NCBI GenBank assembly: GCA_964409645.1
Contig: CAYPEK010000067.1
Location: 1 to 23,845, forward strand
DNA from: CAYPEK01 sp964409645
Lineage (GTDB): Bacteria > UBP15 > UBA6099
Direction: 5' to 3'
DNA: 23,845 bases
In this document: positions 8,079 to 15,474 of the stretch, in pieces
Numbering within the stretch: position 1 is the stretch's first letter
How the letters are laid out: every line of letters begins with the position of its first letter
Made by a program: the position numbers and the translations under genes
The notes under the pieces: generated by a model
Seen by the model: the letters and a program-made list of their open reading frames with translations, nothing else
Told to the model about the DNA's origin: nothing
Database searches by the model: none

Positions 8079-9413
8079 ATTGTTGTCGGAGATAAACCTG
8101 TATAAAGTGGCGCGGCCGACGCCGAGAAGTTTCGAGGCTCGGACCTTGTTGCCGCCGGTTTCTTTCAGCGCGTTTAAAACGGACTGCATTTCGAGAATAG
8201 GTCTTCTTCCGGCGCTGTGTAATTTTGATTCATTAATGATTTCCTCATCAAATTCAGGCGGAAGGCAACATGGCTTTATGACGGCGCCTTTGCATTTAAC
8301 AAGGCAGAATTCTATCGTGTTCTGCAACTGACGAATGTTTCCGGGCCAGTCGTAATCGAGAAGAATATCCAAGGTGTCCGGAGAAAACGATGCATCCGGC
8401 TTATTTGATTTCTCCAACGATTTTTTCAAGAAGTAATCGGCGAGTATCGGTATGTCGTTTCTTCTGTCTCTCAGCGGTGGAAGTTCTATCGGAGCAACGC
8501 AGATTCTATAGAAGAGGTCTTCTCTGAATTTTCCTTCCGAAATCATTTTTCTAAGATTTCTGTTTGTTGCGCAGATCAATCTCACATCGACTTTTACGGT
8601 GGATTCTCCGCCGACGTGATTGAAAGTTCCCTCCTGAAGAACCCGAAGCAGCTTCACCTGAATCGCGGTGGGGAGTTCGCCGATTTCATCGAGAAAAATC
8701 GTTCCGCCGTCCGCAAGCTCGAACCTGCCTTTCTTGTCCCTAATCGCGCCGGTAAAAGCGCCCTTAACGTGTCCGAACAGTTCGCTTTCGATGATTCCTT
8801 CCGGCAGCGCCCCGCAATTCACAGGGACGAACAGCTTGTCTTTCCTCGATGATTTGCTATGAATGGCCGAGGCGACAAGTTCTTTCCCTGTTCCCGTTTC
8901 GCCGGTAATAACAACCGGCGCGTCGCTTTCGCCGAGCAGATCGATCAATTCGTAAACCTTCTGCATCGCGTCGCTTGCGCCGATAATGTCGCCGTATCTG
9001 CTTCTCTTTTCGTGGGAGGTTTCGTACTCTGATAATTTTCGCGCCATGCGTGAGGCGTCGGCGGCATTTTTTATGAGTATTTCGAGGCGAGTGATATCCA
9101 CCGGTTTAGTAAGAAAATCGTAAGCTCCGAATTTCATGGCTTCGACAGCGGTCTCGATCGATCCGTAAGAGGTAATCATGATTATCGGAAGGTCGTTGAA
9201 TTCGGAGTGAAGCTCTTTGAGAATATCTATTCCGGTTCGATCGGGAAGTATCATATCGAGCAACACAACCGCAGGCTTTTCGTTGCGAACGCGGCTTACG
9301 CTGACTTCGGAACCGCTGCTGATTTCAACCACGGAGTAATTCCACATCCTTAAATATGAGGACATAAGTTCTCTGATTGATGGATCGTCGTCAATGAGAA
9401 AAATCTTATCCAT
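8067..9413 (-). CDS. NtrC-family sigma54-dependent response regulator
   Basis: Phosphorylation-controlled activator of sigma54 promoters, 448 residues. The receiver domain (1-120) has the acidic D8-D10 cluster, phosphoacceptor D53, T81 and K103. The AAA+ domain (about 143-370) has Walker A GETGTGKE at 171-178, the sigma54-contacting GAFTGA loop at 218-223 and Walker B ending D242-E243. A Fis-type helix-turn-helix lies at about 415-445. All key residues are present. The ATG at 9411-9413 has an AGGTGA site and a strong promoter of its own (9434-9462), so it can be expressed apart from the kinase and receiver genes upstream. It may be the output partner of that kinase, but no direct evidence links them. 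Its 3' end overlaps the convergent QueG-like gene by 12 bases. Confidence 0.95.
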   Translation of the reverse strand: MDKIFLIDDDPSIRELMSSYLRMWNYSVVEISSGSEVSVSRVRNEKPAVVLLDMILPDRTGIDILKELHSEFNDLPIIMITSYGSIETAVEAMKFGAYDFLTKPVDITRLEILIKNAADASRMARKLSEYETSHEKRSRYGDIIGASDAMQKVYELIDLLGESDAPVVITGETGTGKELVASAIHSKSSRKDKLFVPVNCGALPEGIIESELFGHVKGAFTGAIRDKKGRFELADGGTIFLDEIGELPTAIQVKLLRVLQEGTFNHVGGESTVKVDVRLICATNRNLRKMISEGKFREDLFYRICVAPIELPPLRDRRNDIPILADYFLKKSLEKSNKPDASFSPDTLDILLDYDWPGNIRQLQNTIEFCLVKCKGAVIKPCCLPPEFDEEIINESKLHSAGRRPILEMQSVLNALKETGGNKVRASKLLGVGRATLYRFISDNNLDV

Positions 9414-9433
9414 AGTTTCACCTGACTTAAATA

Positions 9434-9462
9434 TTTATATGACAAAACATTCAATATATCAA
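9434..9462 (-). promoter_or_regulatory. sigma70-type promoter of the NtrC-type gene
   Basis: On the minus strand TTGATA (-35, 9457-9462) and TATAAA (-10, 9434-9439) are separated by exactly 17 bases. They lie in the 75-base gap upstream of the ATG at 9413. Each box differs from consensus at one position. Confidence 0.65.
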
Positions 9463-9488
9463 ATTTGCTGATGAGAAAGGTAAAATGC

Positions 9489-9863
9489 TTAATCCAAATA
9501 TTTTTTTATTGTTTTGACGAAGGTTTCATAATCAATCGGTTTGACAAGATAATCGTCGCATCCCGCTCTGAGCGCTTGCTGAATATCCCTTTCAAAGGCG
9601 TAAGCTGAAACGGCGATAATAGGAATGTCGGCGGTTTGCGGATTTGCTTTCAGCTTAATTGTCGCTGAAAGCCCATCCACGCCTGAAAGTTGAATGTCCA
9701 TAAGAATAAGATGCGGTTTAGCGTCCGGGGCGATCGCAAGCGCCTCTTCGCCGTTCGAAACGCATATCGTTTTATAGCCGAGGTTTGTCACAATGTCATT
9801 TTCGAGCAACATATTAATTTCGTTGTCTTCCACGATAAGAACAGTTTTCATTGATTGTTTCAC
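9489..9863 (-). CDS. single-domain CheY-like response regulator
   Basis: Stand-alone phosphoreceiver of 124 residues (120 if the second start is used), the normal length for a lone REC domain. Counted from the GTG, the phosphoacceptor is D56, with S86 in the Thr/Ser switch position and K108 in the VKP motif. There is no output domain. The sequence is closest in style to receivers that act in relays with hybrid-type histidine kinases. The open frame starts at GTG 9861-9863, which overlaps the kinase stop (GTGA). An ATG four codons later (9849-9851) also gives a complete receiver fold. Neither has a strong ribosome-binding site, so coupled initiation at the GTG is likely. It is surely co-transcribed with the kinase. 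Confidence 0.92.
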   Translation of the reverse strand: MKQSMKTVLIVEDNEINMLLENDIVTNLGYKTICVSNGEEALAIAPDAKPHLILMDIQLSGVDGLSATIKLKANPQTADIPIIAVSAYAFERDIQQALRAGCDDYLVKPIDYETFVKTIKKYLD

Positions 9864-11794
9864 ACATCCAGATTCGGTTTGAGATTTGCAGGTATCGTGA
9901 ACCGGAAAGTGCTTCCTTTTCCTTCGTGGCTTTGAACGTCGATTGCGCCGCCGTGAAGCTCGACAAGCTGCTTGACGAGCGGCAACCCGAGGCCCGTTCC
10001 TTCTATTTTGTGGACGGCGGATTTCTCGTCCCGCTCGAAAGGCAGAAATATCTTATCGAGAGCATCATCCGAAATACCGATTCCCGTATCCCATACGACA
10101 CAGCTTAAAAAATCCCCGTCCATTCTCGCGGAAATGCCGACTTTTCCGCCGTCGGGTGTATATTTCACGGCGTTGGATATCAGGTTTATTAGAATCTGTT
10201 TGAATTTGCGCTGATCCACAACAAAGCGGTCGGGCGCGTTTTCGAAATCCCGTTCGAGTGATATTCCGTGAGTCATCGTCTTCTCTTTGAAAAAAGTAAG
10301 GCAGTATTCCAGAGTTTCGTGGAGGTTGATCTCTTCGAGGTAAAGACCCATTTTGCCGGATTCAATTTTTGACAGATCGAGAATATCGTTGATGAGAGAC
10401 AAAAGATGATGGCCGCTCGTGAAAATCCTGTTAAGGTATCCGACATGCTTTTCGCTTAATTCTCCCGCGAATCCCTTCATCATGAATTCGGAAAAACCTA
10501 TGATTGCATTCAACGGGGTTCTGATCTCATGGCTCATGTTCGCGAGAAAATCGCTTTTAACCCGGCTCGCTGTTTCCGCCGCGTCTTTTTCCTCCGTAAG
10601 CTTTTCTTCCGACCGGATGATTTCGGTAATATCTTCAACCATACATGTGACGCGATCGTTTTCCGGGTCGTCGTAATTTGACGATGAGCAATATACGCAT
10701 ACTCGGATTTCACTGCCGAGTTTTGTCCTCATTTTATAGCTTTTATCGCATACATAACCTATTCCTGAAATGCGTTGCATAATCGGCAAATCGTTTGCTG
10801 CTTTTGTCGATTCGAACAGGCTGGAAAAGTTTTTGCCTATGATGTTTCGAGGGGGGAATCCAAGCAAATCCATCGAACGGTTGTTGCAGTCGATTATATT
10901 GCCTTCGTGGTCCATTAACAGCAAAAGATTGGCGGCGCTTTCGAAAATAGACCTGTATTTCAGCTCGCTTTGTTTAAGCTGCTCCTGACTGATCCGCAGA
11001 TTCCTGAAAAGGAGGTTGTACGGATTTGCTAAACCTGTCACCACGATGGCTTGGTATAAAAGGAAAAAAGAAGCGACCATTGTAAGATGGCCGAACATAT
11101 TAACTGTGTCATAGACGTGTCCGTAAAGAGTGAAAGCCAATTCTGTTCCGATTGAAACAATCAGTGAAACGGTCAGCAATATGTAAACAGTTCTGTCAAA
11201 TTCATTGCGGTTAAAATAAAGCACCACCACAGCCCCGACCATGATGGAGCTGATAATATATTCGCTGATTATCTTGAATCTTGTCAGTCCTTGGCCATCG
11301 ATGTAACAGGTTGGAAATATCCGCCAATAGTAAATGGAAAGAATAATTACAACTGTAATTACAAAGTAAACTCCGAACACGTAGAAGCTGCGAAATCTTC
11401 TTTTGATAAAAAAAGGCGCAAAAAATATAGTTGTCGCAAACAGAAAACGAGTCGATATCCATAATTGAGTCGGAGCGTCAACATTGAAACCGCGGATCAC
11501 ATTCATTCCTTTATAAGCAATGGCGTGAAGAAACTGAAAACAACAGAGAAAAACGCAGCCGATGGCAATGAAGAGAACGAAATTGTTATCCGTGAATTTG
11601 CGCGAATTCCAACCCACTACGAAAATACTTGCCGTCACCACAACAGTAAAGAGTTCGACGATAAGATGAAATAGAAGGTAACTATGTAATTCCGTCAACA
11701 AAAGACATCCGAGAACCGCTAATGAAGCGGCAATTGAAATAAAGGTTTTCAAACCTGATGAAATGTTTTTTTGTGGTTGCACCACGTTATTCAT
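9860..11794 (-). CDS. MASE3-PAS membrane sensor histidine kinase
   Basis: Membrane-bound histidine kinase of 644 residues. The N-terminal 250 residues form about seven or eight hydrophobic helices with the signatures of the MASE3 sensor domain (HLIVELF near 43, HAIAYKGM near 90, PTQLWISTR near 108). A PAS domain (about 275-390) and a HisKA domain with phospho-acceptor H422 follow. The HATPase domain has N-box N541, D569-G and GTGLGL at 599-604. No receiver is fused; the lone receiver downstream overlaps the gene by 4 bases and is the likely partner. The start is uncertain: the ATG at 11792-11794 is part of a CAGGATG sequence that would itself be the ribosome-binding site for GTG codons 4 or 5, so the protein may be 3 or 4 residues shorter. 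Confidence 0.95.
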   Translation of the reverse strand: MNNVVQPQKNISSGLKTFISIAASLAVLGCLLLTELHSYLLFHLIVELFTVVVTASIFVVGWNSRKFTDNNFVLFIAIGCVFLCCFQFLHAIAYKGMNVIRGFNVDAPTQLWISTRFLFATTIFFAPFFIKRRFRSFYVFGVYFVITVVIILSIYYWRIFPTCYIDGQGLTRFKIISEYIISSIMVGAVVVLYFNRNEFDRTVYILLTVSLIVSIGTELAFTLYGHVYDTVNMFGHLTMVASFFLLYQAIVVTGLANPYNLLFRNLRISQEQLKQSELKYRSIFESAANLLLLMDHEGNIIDCNNRSMDLLGFPPRNIIGKNFSSLFESTKAANDLPIMQRISGIGYVCDKSYKMRTKLGSEIRVCVYCSSSNYDDPENDRVTCMVEDITEIIRSEEKLTEEKDAAETASRVKSDFLANMSHEIRTPLNAIIGFSEFMMKGFAGELSEKHVGYLNRIFTSGHHLLSLINDILDLSKIESGKMGLYLEEINLHETLEYCLTFFKEKTMTHGISLERDFENAPDRFVVDQRKFKQILINLISNAVKYTPDGGKVGISARMDGDFLSCVVWDTGIGISDDALDKIFLPFERDEKSAVHKIEGTGLGLPLVKQLVELHGGAIDVQSHEGKGSTFRFTIPANLKPNLDV

Positions 11795-11828
11795 CCTGAG
11801 AATTATATCTCAATTGAGTCTTTAGTTA

Positions 11829-11858
11829 TATAAATACAATAGATCACAATTATGTCAA
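11829..11858 (-). promoter_or_regulatory. sigma70-type promoter of the kinase-receiver operon
   Basis: On the minus strand there is a perfect TTGACA (11853-11858) and, after 18 bases, TTTATA (11829-11834). It lies 35 bases upstream of the kinase start in an AT-rich divergent intergenic region shared with the por operon. A TATAAT nearer the start has no matching -35 box. Confidence 0.55.
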
Positions 11859-11948
11859 AATCATTCTTTAAAAAATATATTTCAAGCGAAAAAATGTTCC
11901 GCATCGAGAGGCGTGCAGCATAAAAAATAAAAAAAATCATTACAATAC

Positions 11949-11977
11949 TTTAAAAAGTAAAAATGGCGTGTTATATT
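11949..11977 (+). promoter_or_regulatory. candidate promoter of the por-nuo operon
   Basis: TTTAAA (11949-11954) and TATATT (11972-11977) are 17 bases apart, about 50 bases before the first ATG of the operon. The -35 box is a weak match. The region from 11795 to 12028 otherwise contains only AT-rich divergent promoter sequence, with no gene or terminator visible. Confidence 0.35.
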
Positions 11978-12028
11978 CAGATGGCTGTTTTGTCTCAAAG
12001 GCCGGATGAGTAGGTGGGAGAGCGGAAA

Positions 12029-12577
12029 ATGAATGAAGTAAGGTTTCATGGACGAGGCGGGCAAGGGGCGGTGACCAGCGCAGAACTGATAGCCCACGGA
12101 GTCATAGATGATGGTTGTTTTGCCCAGTCGTTTCCGAGCTTTGGCCCGGAACGCAGGGGGGCGCCTGTTGTGGCGTTTTTACGAATCAACGACTCTAAAA
12201 TCAGAACGCGCGCCGAGATCACTGAACCTGACGCCATAGTATTGCTGGATTCAAGCCTGATACAGGTAGTGGATGTTTGCGCAGGATTGAAGGATGGCGG
12301 CTGGGCCGTCCTGAATTCACGGCACAAACCATCCGAAATCGAAACGCCGTTCAAGCTGCGCGGCAGAGTCGCGACTGTTGATGCGAACAAGATCGCGCAG
12401 GAAGTTCTTGGCGTTCCTATCACAAACACGACGATGCTCGGCGCACTGATAAAGGCGACCGGTATCGTCAAGATAGAATGCCTCAAGAAGCCGATCGAAG
12501 AACGGTTCGGCCGGCTGGCGGCGAAAAACCTCGCGGCGCTTGAACGCGCGTACGAAGAAACAATCGTTTGGGAGTAA
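12029..12577 (+). CDS. porG: 2-oxoacid:ferredoxin oxidoreductase gamma subunit
   Basis: Gamma (catalytic gamma/delta-family) subunit of a four-subunit pyruvate or 2-oxoacid:acceptor oxidoreductase. This subunit contributes to coenzyme A handling in the family. The 182-residue protein starts with the typical VRFHGRGGQGAVTSAE segment and has FGPERRGAPV near residue 40, both diagnostic. I use the ATG at 12029, since GGTGGGAG at 12013-12020 is a well-placed ribosome-binding site; an upstream GTG at 12014 would include that site in the gene. It is the first gene of the seven-gene cluster. The delta gene follows after 2 bases. Pyruvate is the likely substrate, but other 2-oxoacids cannot be excluded. 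Confidence 0.92.
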   Translation: MNEVRFHGRGGQGAVTSAELIAHGVIDDGCFAQSFPSFGPERRGAPVVAFLRINDSKIRTRAEITEPDAIVLLDSSLIQVVDVCAGLKDGGWAVLNSRHKPSEIETPFKLRGRVATVDANKIAQEVLGVPITNTTMLGALIKATGIVKIECLKKPIEERFGRLAAKNLAALERAYEETIVWE

Positions 12578-12579
12578 CA

Positions 12580-12876
12580 ATGGCTAAGCACGATCCTCTT
12601 TCTTTGACTTGGAAGGACATCCAAATCGGCGCCATATTGACGGAACCGGGAACCGCCTGCGAATACAAGACAGGCGACTGGCGCGCGCAGCGCCCGATAT
12701 GGGATTTCGACAAATGCATACGCTGCGGCGCATGCTACATTTTCTGCCCCGACGCGGCTGTGAACCAGAACGACAAGGGCTATTTCGAGGCGAATCTCTA
12801 TTATTGTAAAGGATGCGGCATCTGCGTGCACGAGTGCCCGACAGGTTGCATCCGGATGGTTCCGGAGGAGAAGTAA
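12580..12876 (+). CDS. porD: 2-oxoacid:ferredoxin oxidoreductase delta (ferredoxin-like) subunit
   Basis: Small 98-residue electron-transfer subunit carrying two [4Fe-4S] clusters, each with the CxxCxxCxxxCP pattern. They carry electrons from the thiamine diphosphate site in the beta subunit to the acceptor. The N-terminal part (WKDIQIGAILTEPG) is typical of PorD subunits of Thermotoga- and archaea-type enzymes. The ATG at 12580 follows a GGGAG site (12570-12574) lying in the end of the gamma gene. The alpha gene follows after 3 bases. In this cluster its natural partner may be the NuoE/F/G-like subunits rather than free ferredoxin; this is inferred from gene order alone. Confidence 0.93.
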   Translation: MAKHDPLSLTWKDIQIGAILTEPGTACEYKTGDWRAQRPIWDFDKCIRCGACYIFCPDAAVNQNDKGYFEANLYYCKGCGICVHECPTGCIRMVPEEK

Positions 12877-12879
12877 AGA

Positions 12880-14058
12880 ATGCCTAAAAGAGTTGGAATC
12901 GAAGTTTCGATTGCAGTTGCTGAAGCGGTAACAGCGTGTGATTGCGACGTTATTGCCGCGTATCCGATAACACCGCAGACACACATCGTCGAAAGCATCT
13001 CCGAAAAAGTTGCCGAAGGCGAACTGGATGCGGAATACATCTGCGTTGAAAGCGAGCATTCGGCGTTGAGCGCATGCCTCGGTTCGTCGGCTGCCGGCGC
13101 TCGGACATTCACCGCGACCGCCGGTCAGGGGCTCGAACTCATGCACGAGGTCGTGTTCGTCGCCGCGTCGATGAGGCTGCCGATTGTTATGGTAGTCGCG
13201 AACCGCGCGGTGTCATCGCCTCTCAGCGTGTGGGGCGACCATTCGGACGTCATGGCCGTGCGCGACACCGGCTGGATTCAGGTGTTCGCGGAAAACGGTC
13301 AGGAAGCGTTCGACCTGACAGTATGGGCGTTCCGTGTGGCCGAAGACCCCGAAGTGCTCCTTCCCGTTATGGTTCATCTCGACGGTTTCCACCTTACTCA
13401 CATGGTTGAGCCGATGGAAATCATGGACAAGGATGAAGTATCTAAATTCCTGCCTCCGCTCGACTACAAATTCAAGCTGGACCCGAGGAAACCCGTGACG
13501 ATGGGCGCGTTCGGGCCGCCTGATATTTACATGGAAACAAGGCGTGCGTTGGATCAGGCTATCATCGATTCGAAAAAAACAATATTGAAAGCATGGGACG
13601 AATTCGATAATTGCTACGGCAAAAAATATAAACCGATCGAAACGTTCATGATGGACGGCGCGGAAACGGCGCTTCTCACGATGGGAAGCTACAGTGAGAC
13701 GGCGTCGCTTGCGGTTGAAAACATGCGCGCTGAAGGTGTGAACGTCGGTCAGGTCCGCATCCGCTTGTGGAGGCCGTTCCCGGTGGATGAACTGAGAGAC
13801 GCTCTCAAAAACGTAAAGCGCCTCATTATTCTTGACAGGTCGATTTCACTCGGCGGTCAGGGCGGGCCGGTCGCCGGAGAAGTCCGGTCGATCATGCATG
13901 GATGCAGGGAAGACCTGCACATCGTCAGCTACGTCGGCGGCCTCGGAGGCAGGTCGATATCGGTGAAAGGTTTCGAGGAAATAATCCGGCGCGGAATGAG
14001 CGACAGCGCTTGTTCCATCGGGCCGGTTCAATACGAAATGATTGGGCTGCGTGAGTAA
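12880..14058 (+). CDS. porA: 2-oxoacid:ferredoxin oxidoreductase alpha subunit
   Basis: Alpha subunit, 392 residues, of the thiamine-diphosphate-dependent enzyme that oxidatively decarboxylates pyruvate or another 2-oxoacid to an acyl-CoA. The AYPITPQTHIVE motif near residue 27 and WGDHSDVMAVRDTGWIQ near 118 are characteristic of the pyruvate-type alpha subunit. Residues about 1-230 form the pyrimidine-binding domain and about 255-390 the transketolase C-terminal-like domain. A strong GGAGGAGAAG ribosome-binding site (12863-12872) precedes the ATG. Length and motifs are complete. The substrate assignment to pyruvate is favoured by the DTGWIQ region but is not certain. Confidence 0.93.
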   Translation: MPKRVGIEVSIAVAEAVTACDCDVIAAYPITPQTHIVESISEKVAEGELDAEYICVESEHSALSACLGSSAAGARTFTATAGQGLELMHEVVFVAASMRLPIVMVVANRAVSSPLSVWGDHSDVMAVRDTGWIQVFAENGQEAFDLTVWAFRVAEDPEVLLPVMVHLDGFHLTHMVEPMEIMDKDEVSKFLPPLDYKFKLDPRKPVTMGAFGPPDIYMETRRALDQAIIDSKKTILKAWDEFDNCYGKKYKPIETFMMDGAETALLTMGSYSETASLAVENMRAEGVNVGQVRIRLWRPFPVDELRDALKNVKRLIILDRSISLGGQGGPVAGEVRSIMHGCREDLHIVSYVGGLGGRSISVKGFEEIIRRGMSDSACSIGPVQYEMIGLRE

Positions 14059-14061
14059 GTT

Positions 14062-15000
14062 ATGAACAAATACTGGGTATTTGCGCCAAGACTGGCGCCG
14101 AAAAGTGAGAATTTCTGTCCGGGTCACAGAGCGTGTCTGGGCTGCGCGGAAGCGCTCGCTCTCAGGCTCGTGATGAAAGCCGCGGGACCGGATGTGGTCG
14201 TGGTATGCGCCACCGGCTGCATGGAGATCATTTCGTCTCCGCTTCCCACAACCAACTGGCGGGTGCCGTGGATTCACACGCTGTTTGAAAACACAGCGGC
14301 CGTCGCGAGCGGTGTGGAAGGCGCGCTGACCGTTATGGAGCGCAAGGGACGCGGAATCGACCGGCCCGTGAAAGTTATCGCGATGGGCGGCGACGGAGCG
14401 ACCGGCGACATCGGCATTCAGGCGCTTTCGGGAGCGTTAGAACGCGGACACGACATGTTGTACGTCTGCTTCGACAACGAAGCGTACATGAACACCGGCA
14501 TCCAGCGAAGCGGATCGACTCCCTACGGAGCCACGACAACCACGTCGCCCGCCGGTAAGAAGAGCATCGGACAGCGCACACAGAAAAAGAATCTCGTCGA
14601 GATCGTTGCCGCGCACAACGTACCGTACGTTGCCACGGCATGCCCGAGCTATCCGATCGACCTGATGCAGAAAGTACAGCGCGGCCTGCAGGCGAAAGGC
14701 CCCGCCTATCTGCACGTCCTTTCAGTGTGCCCGACAGGCTGGCGCATCAAGCCCGAGCTCGCCATTACGCAAGGCCGCCTCGCGGTGCAGACCGGAGTGT
14801 TCCCGCTCTATGAAATCGTGGACGGCAACTACATTCCTTCGATGGAAGTTCCGGTAAAGGAACTCCGCCCGCTGCGCGATTACATTAAAGGGCAGGGCAG
14901 GTTCCGCCACCTCAAGGACGCCGATCTGGACGAAATCCAGAAAAATGTGACAGAACGCTACAAGAAATTGCTGGCGAAATTCAAACAGGGCAGGAAGTAG
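14062..15000 (+). CDS. porB: 2-oxoacid:ferredoxin oxidoreductase beta subunit (ThDP-binding)
   Basis: Beta subunit, 312 residues, which binds thiamine diphosphate/Mg and one [4Fe-4S] cluster next to it. Cluster Cys residues include C25 and C28 in the RACLGCAEA motif, with further Cys later in the chain. The ThDP motif runs from GGDGATGDIG to the FDNEAYMNTGIQ segment (about residues 110-152), as in known PorB proteins. The gene is in the standard gamma-delta-alpha-beta order. It lies 3 bases after porA and 3 bases before the NuoE-like gene, which strongly implies that the downstream genes belong to the same transcript and complex. Confidence 0.94.
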   Translation: MNKYWVFAPRLAPKSENFCPGHRACLGCAEALALRLVMKAAGPDVVVVCATGCMEIISSPLPTTNWRVPWIHTLFENTAAVASGVEGALTVMERKGRGIDRPVKVIAMGGDGATGDIGIQALSGALERGHDMLYVCFDNEAYMNTGIQRSGSTPYGATTTTSPAGKKSIGQRTQKKNLVEIVAAHNVPYVATACPSYPIDLMQKVQRGLQAKGPAYLHVLSVCPTGWRIKPELAITQGRLAVQTGVFPLYEIVDGNYIPSMEVPVKELRPLRDYIKGQGRFRHLKDADLDEIQKNVTERYKKLLAKFKQGRK

Positions 15001-15003
15001 GAA

Positions 15004-15471
15004 ATGGAAACCGCAAAAGTGCAGGAAATCATCGACCGCCACAGCGGACACAACAGCCCGCTGATGTACATACTTCAGGACCTTCAGAAGGAATACAACT
15101 ATCTCCCGAAAGAAGCGTTGCAGCTCGTCGGCAGGAAGATGGATGTCCCGCTGAGCAAGATTTACGGACTGGCTTCTTTCTTCCGCGCGTTCAGTCTCGA
15201 ACCTCGCGGCGAGCACGTTTGCAGCGTTTGCATGGGGACGGCGTGCCACGTTCGCGGCGCGCAGAAGATTCTGGACGATCTGGAGCGCGAGTTGAGCGTG
15301 AAGGCGGGCGCGACAACCCCCGATATGAAATTCACACTCGAAACCGTCAACTGCCTCGGCGCATGCGCGATCGGGCCGGTCGTTACGGTCAACGGTGAAT
15401 ATCACGGGAATATGACGGCATCAAAAACTCAGAAGTTAATCAAAACACTTCGCGAAGGGCAGACGAAATAA
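15004..15471 (+). CDS. NuoE-like [2Fe-2S] subunit (HydC-type)
   Basis: Thioredoxin-fold [2Fe-2S] subunit of 155 residues, as in NuoE of complex I and HydC of NADH-linked hydrogenases. A helical N-terminal part (about 5-65) is followed by the cluster ligands C76, C81, C117 and C121 in the usual CxGTACHVRGA and NCLGACAIGP contexts. In relatives it passes electrons to or from the NuoF flavoprotein. It is 3 bases from porB and 3 bases from the NuoF-like gene. No membrane subunits of complex I are nearby, so a soluble complex is likely. Confidence 0.93.
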   Translation: METAKVQEIIDRHSGHNSPLMYILQDLQKEYNYLPKEALQLVGRKMDVPLSKIYGLASFFRAFSLEPRGEHVCSVCMGTACHVRGAQKILDDLERELSVKAGATTPDMKFTLETVNCLGACAIGPVVTVNGEYHGNMTASKTQKLIKTLREGQTK

Positions 15472-15474
15472 GTA

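Noticed and set aside
11961..11996. Possible sigma54 (-24/-12) promoter before the por operon, suggested by TGGC near the NtrC-type regulator
   Set aside because: The required GC at the -12 position is absent for both TGGC copies, so no sigma54 site is supported.
12014..12028. GTG at 12014 as start of the Por gamma gene
   Set aside because: It would bury the good GGTGGGAG ribosome-binding site; the ATG at 12029 is correctly spaced and matches the family's N-terminus.
12046..13146. Long minus-strand open frame of 366 codons opposite the por genes
   Set aside because: It lies antisense to three strongly recognised Por subunits, has no recognisable domain, and arises from the codon bias of the real genes on the other strand.
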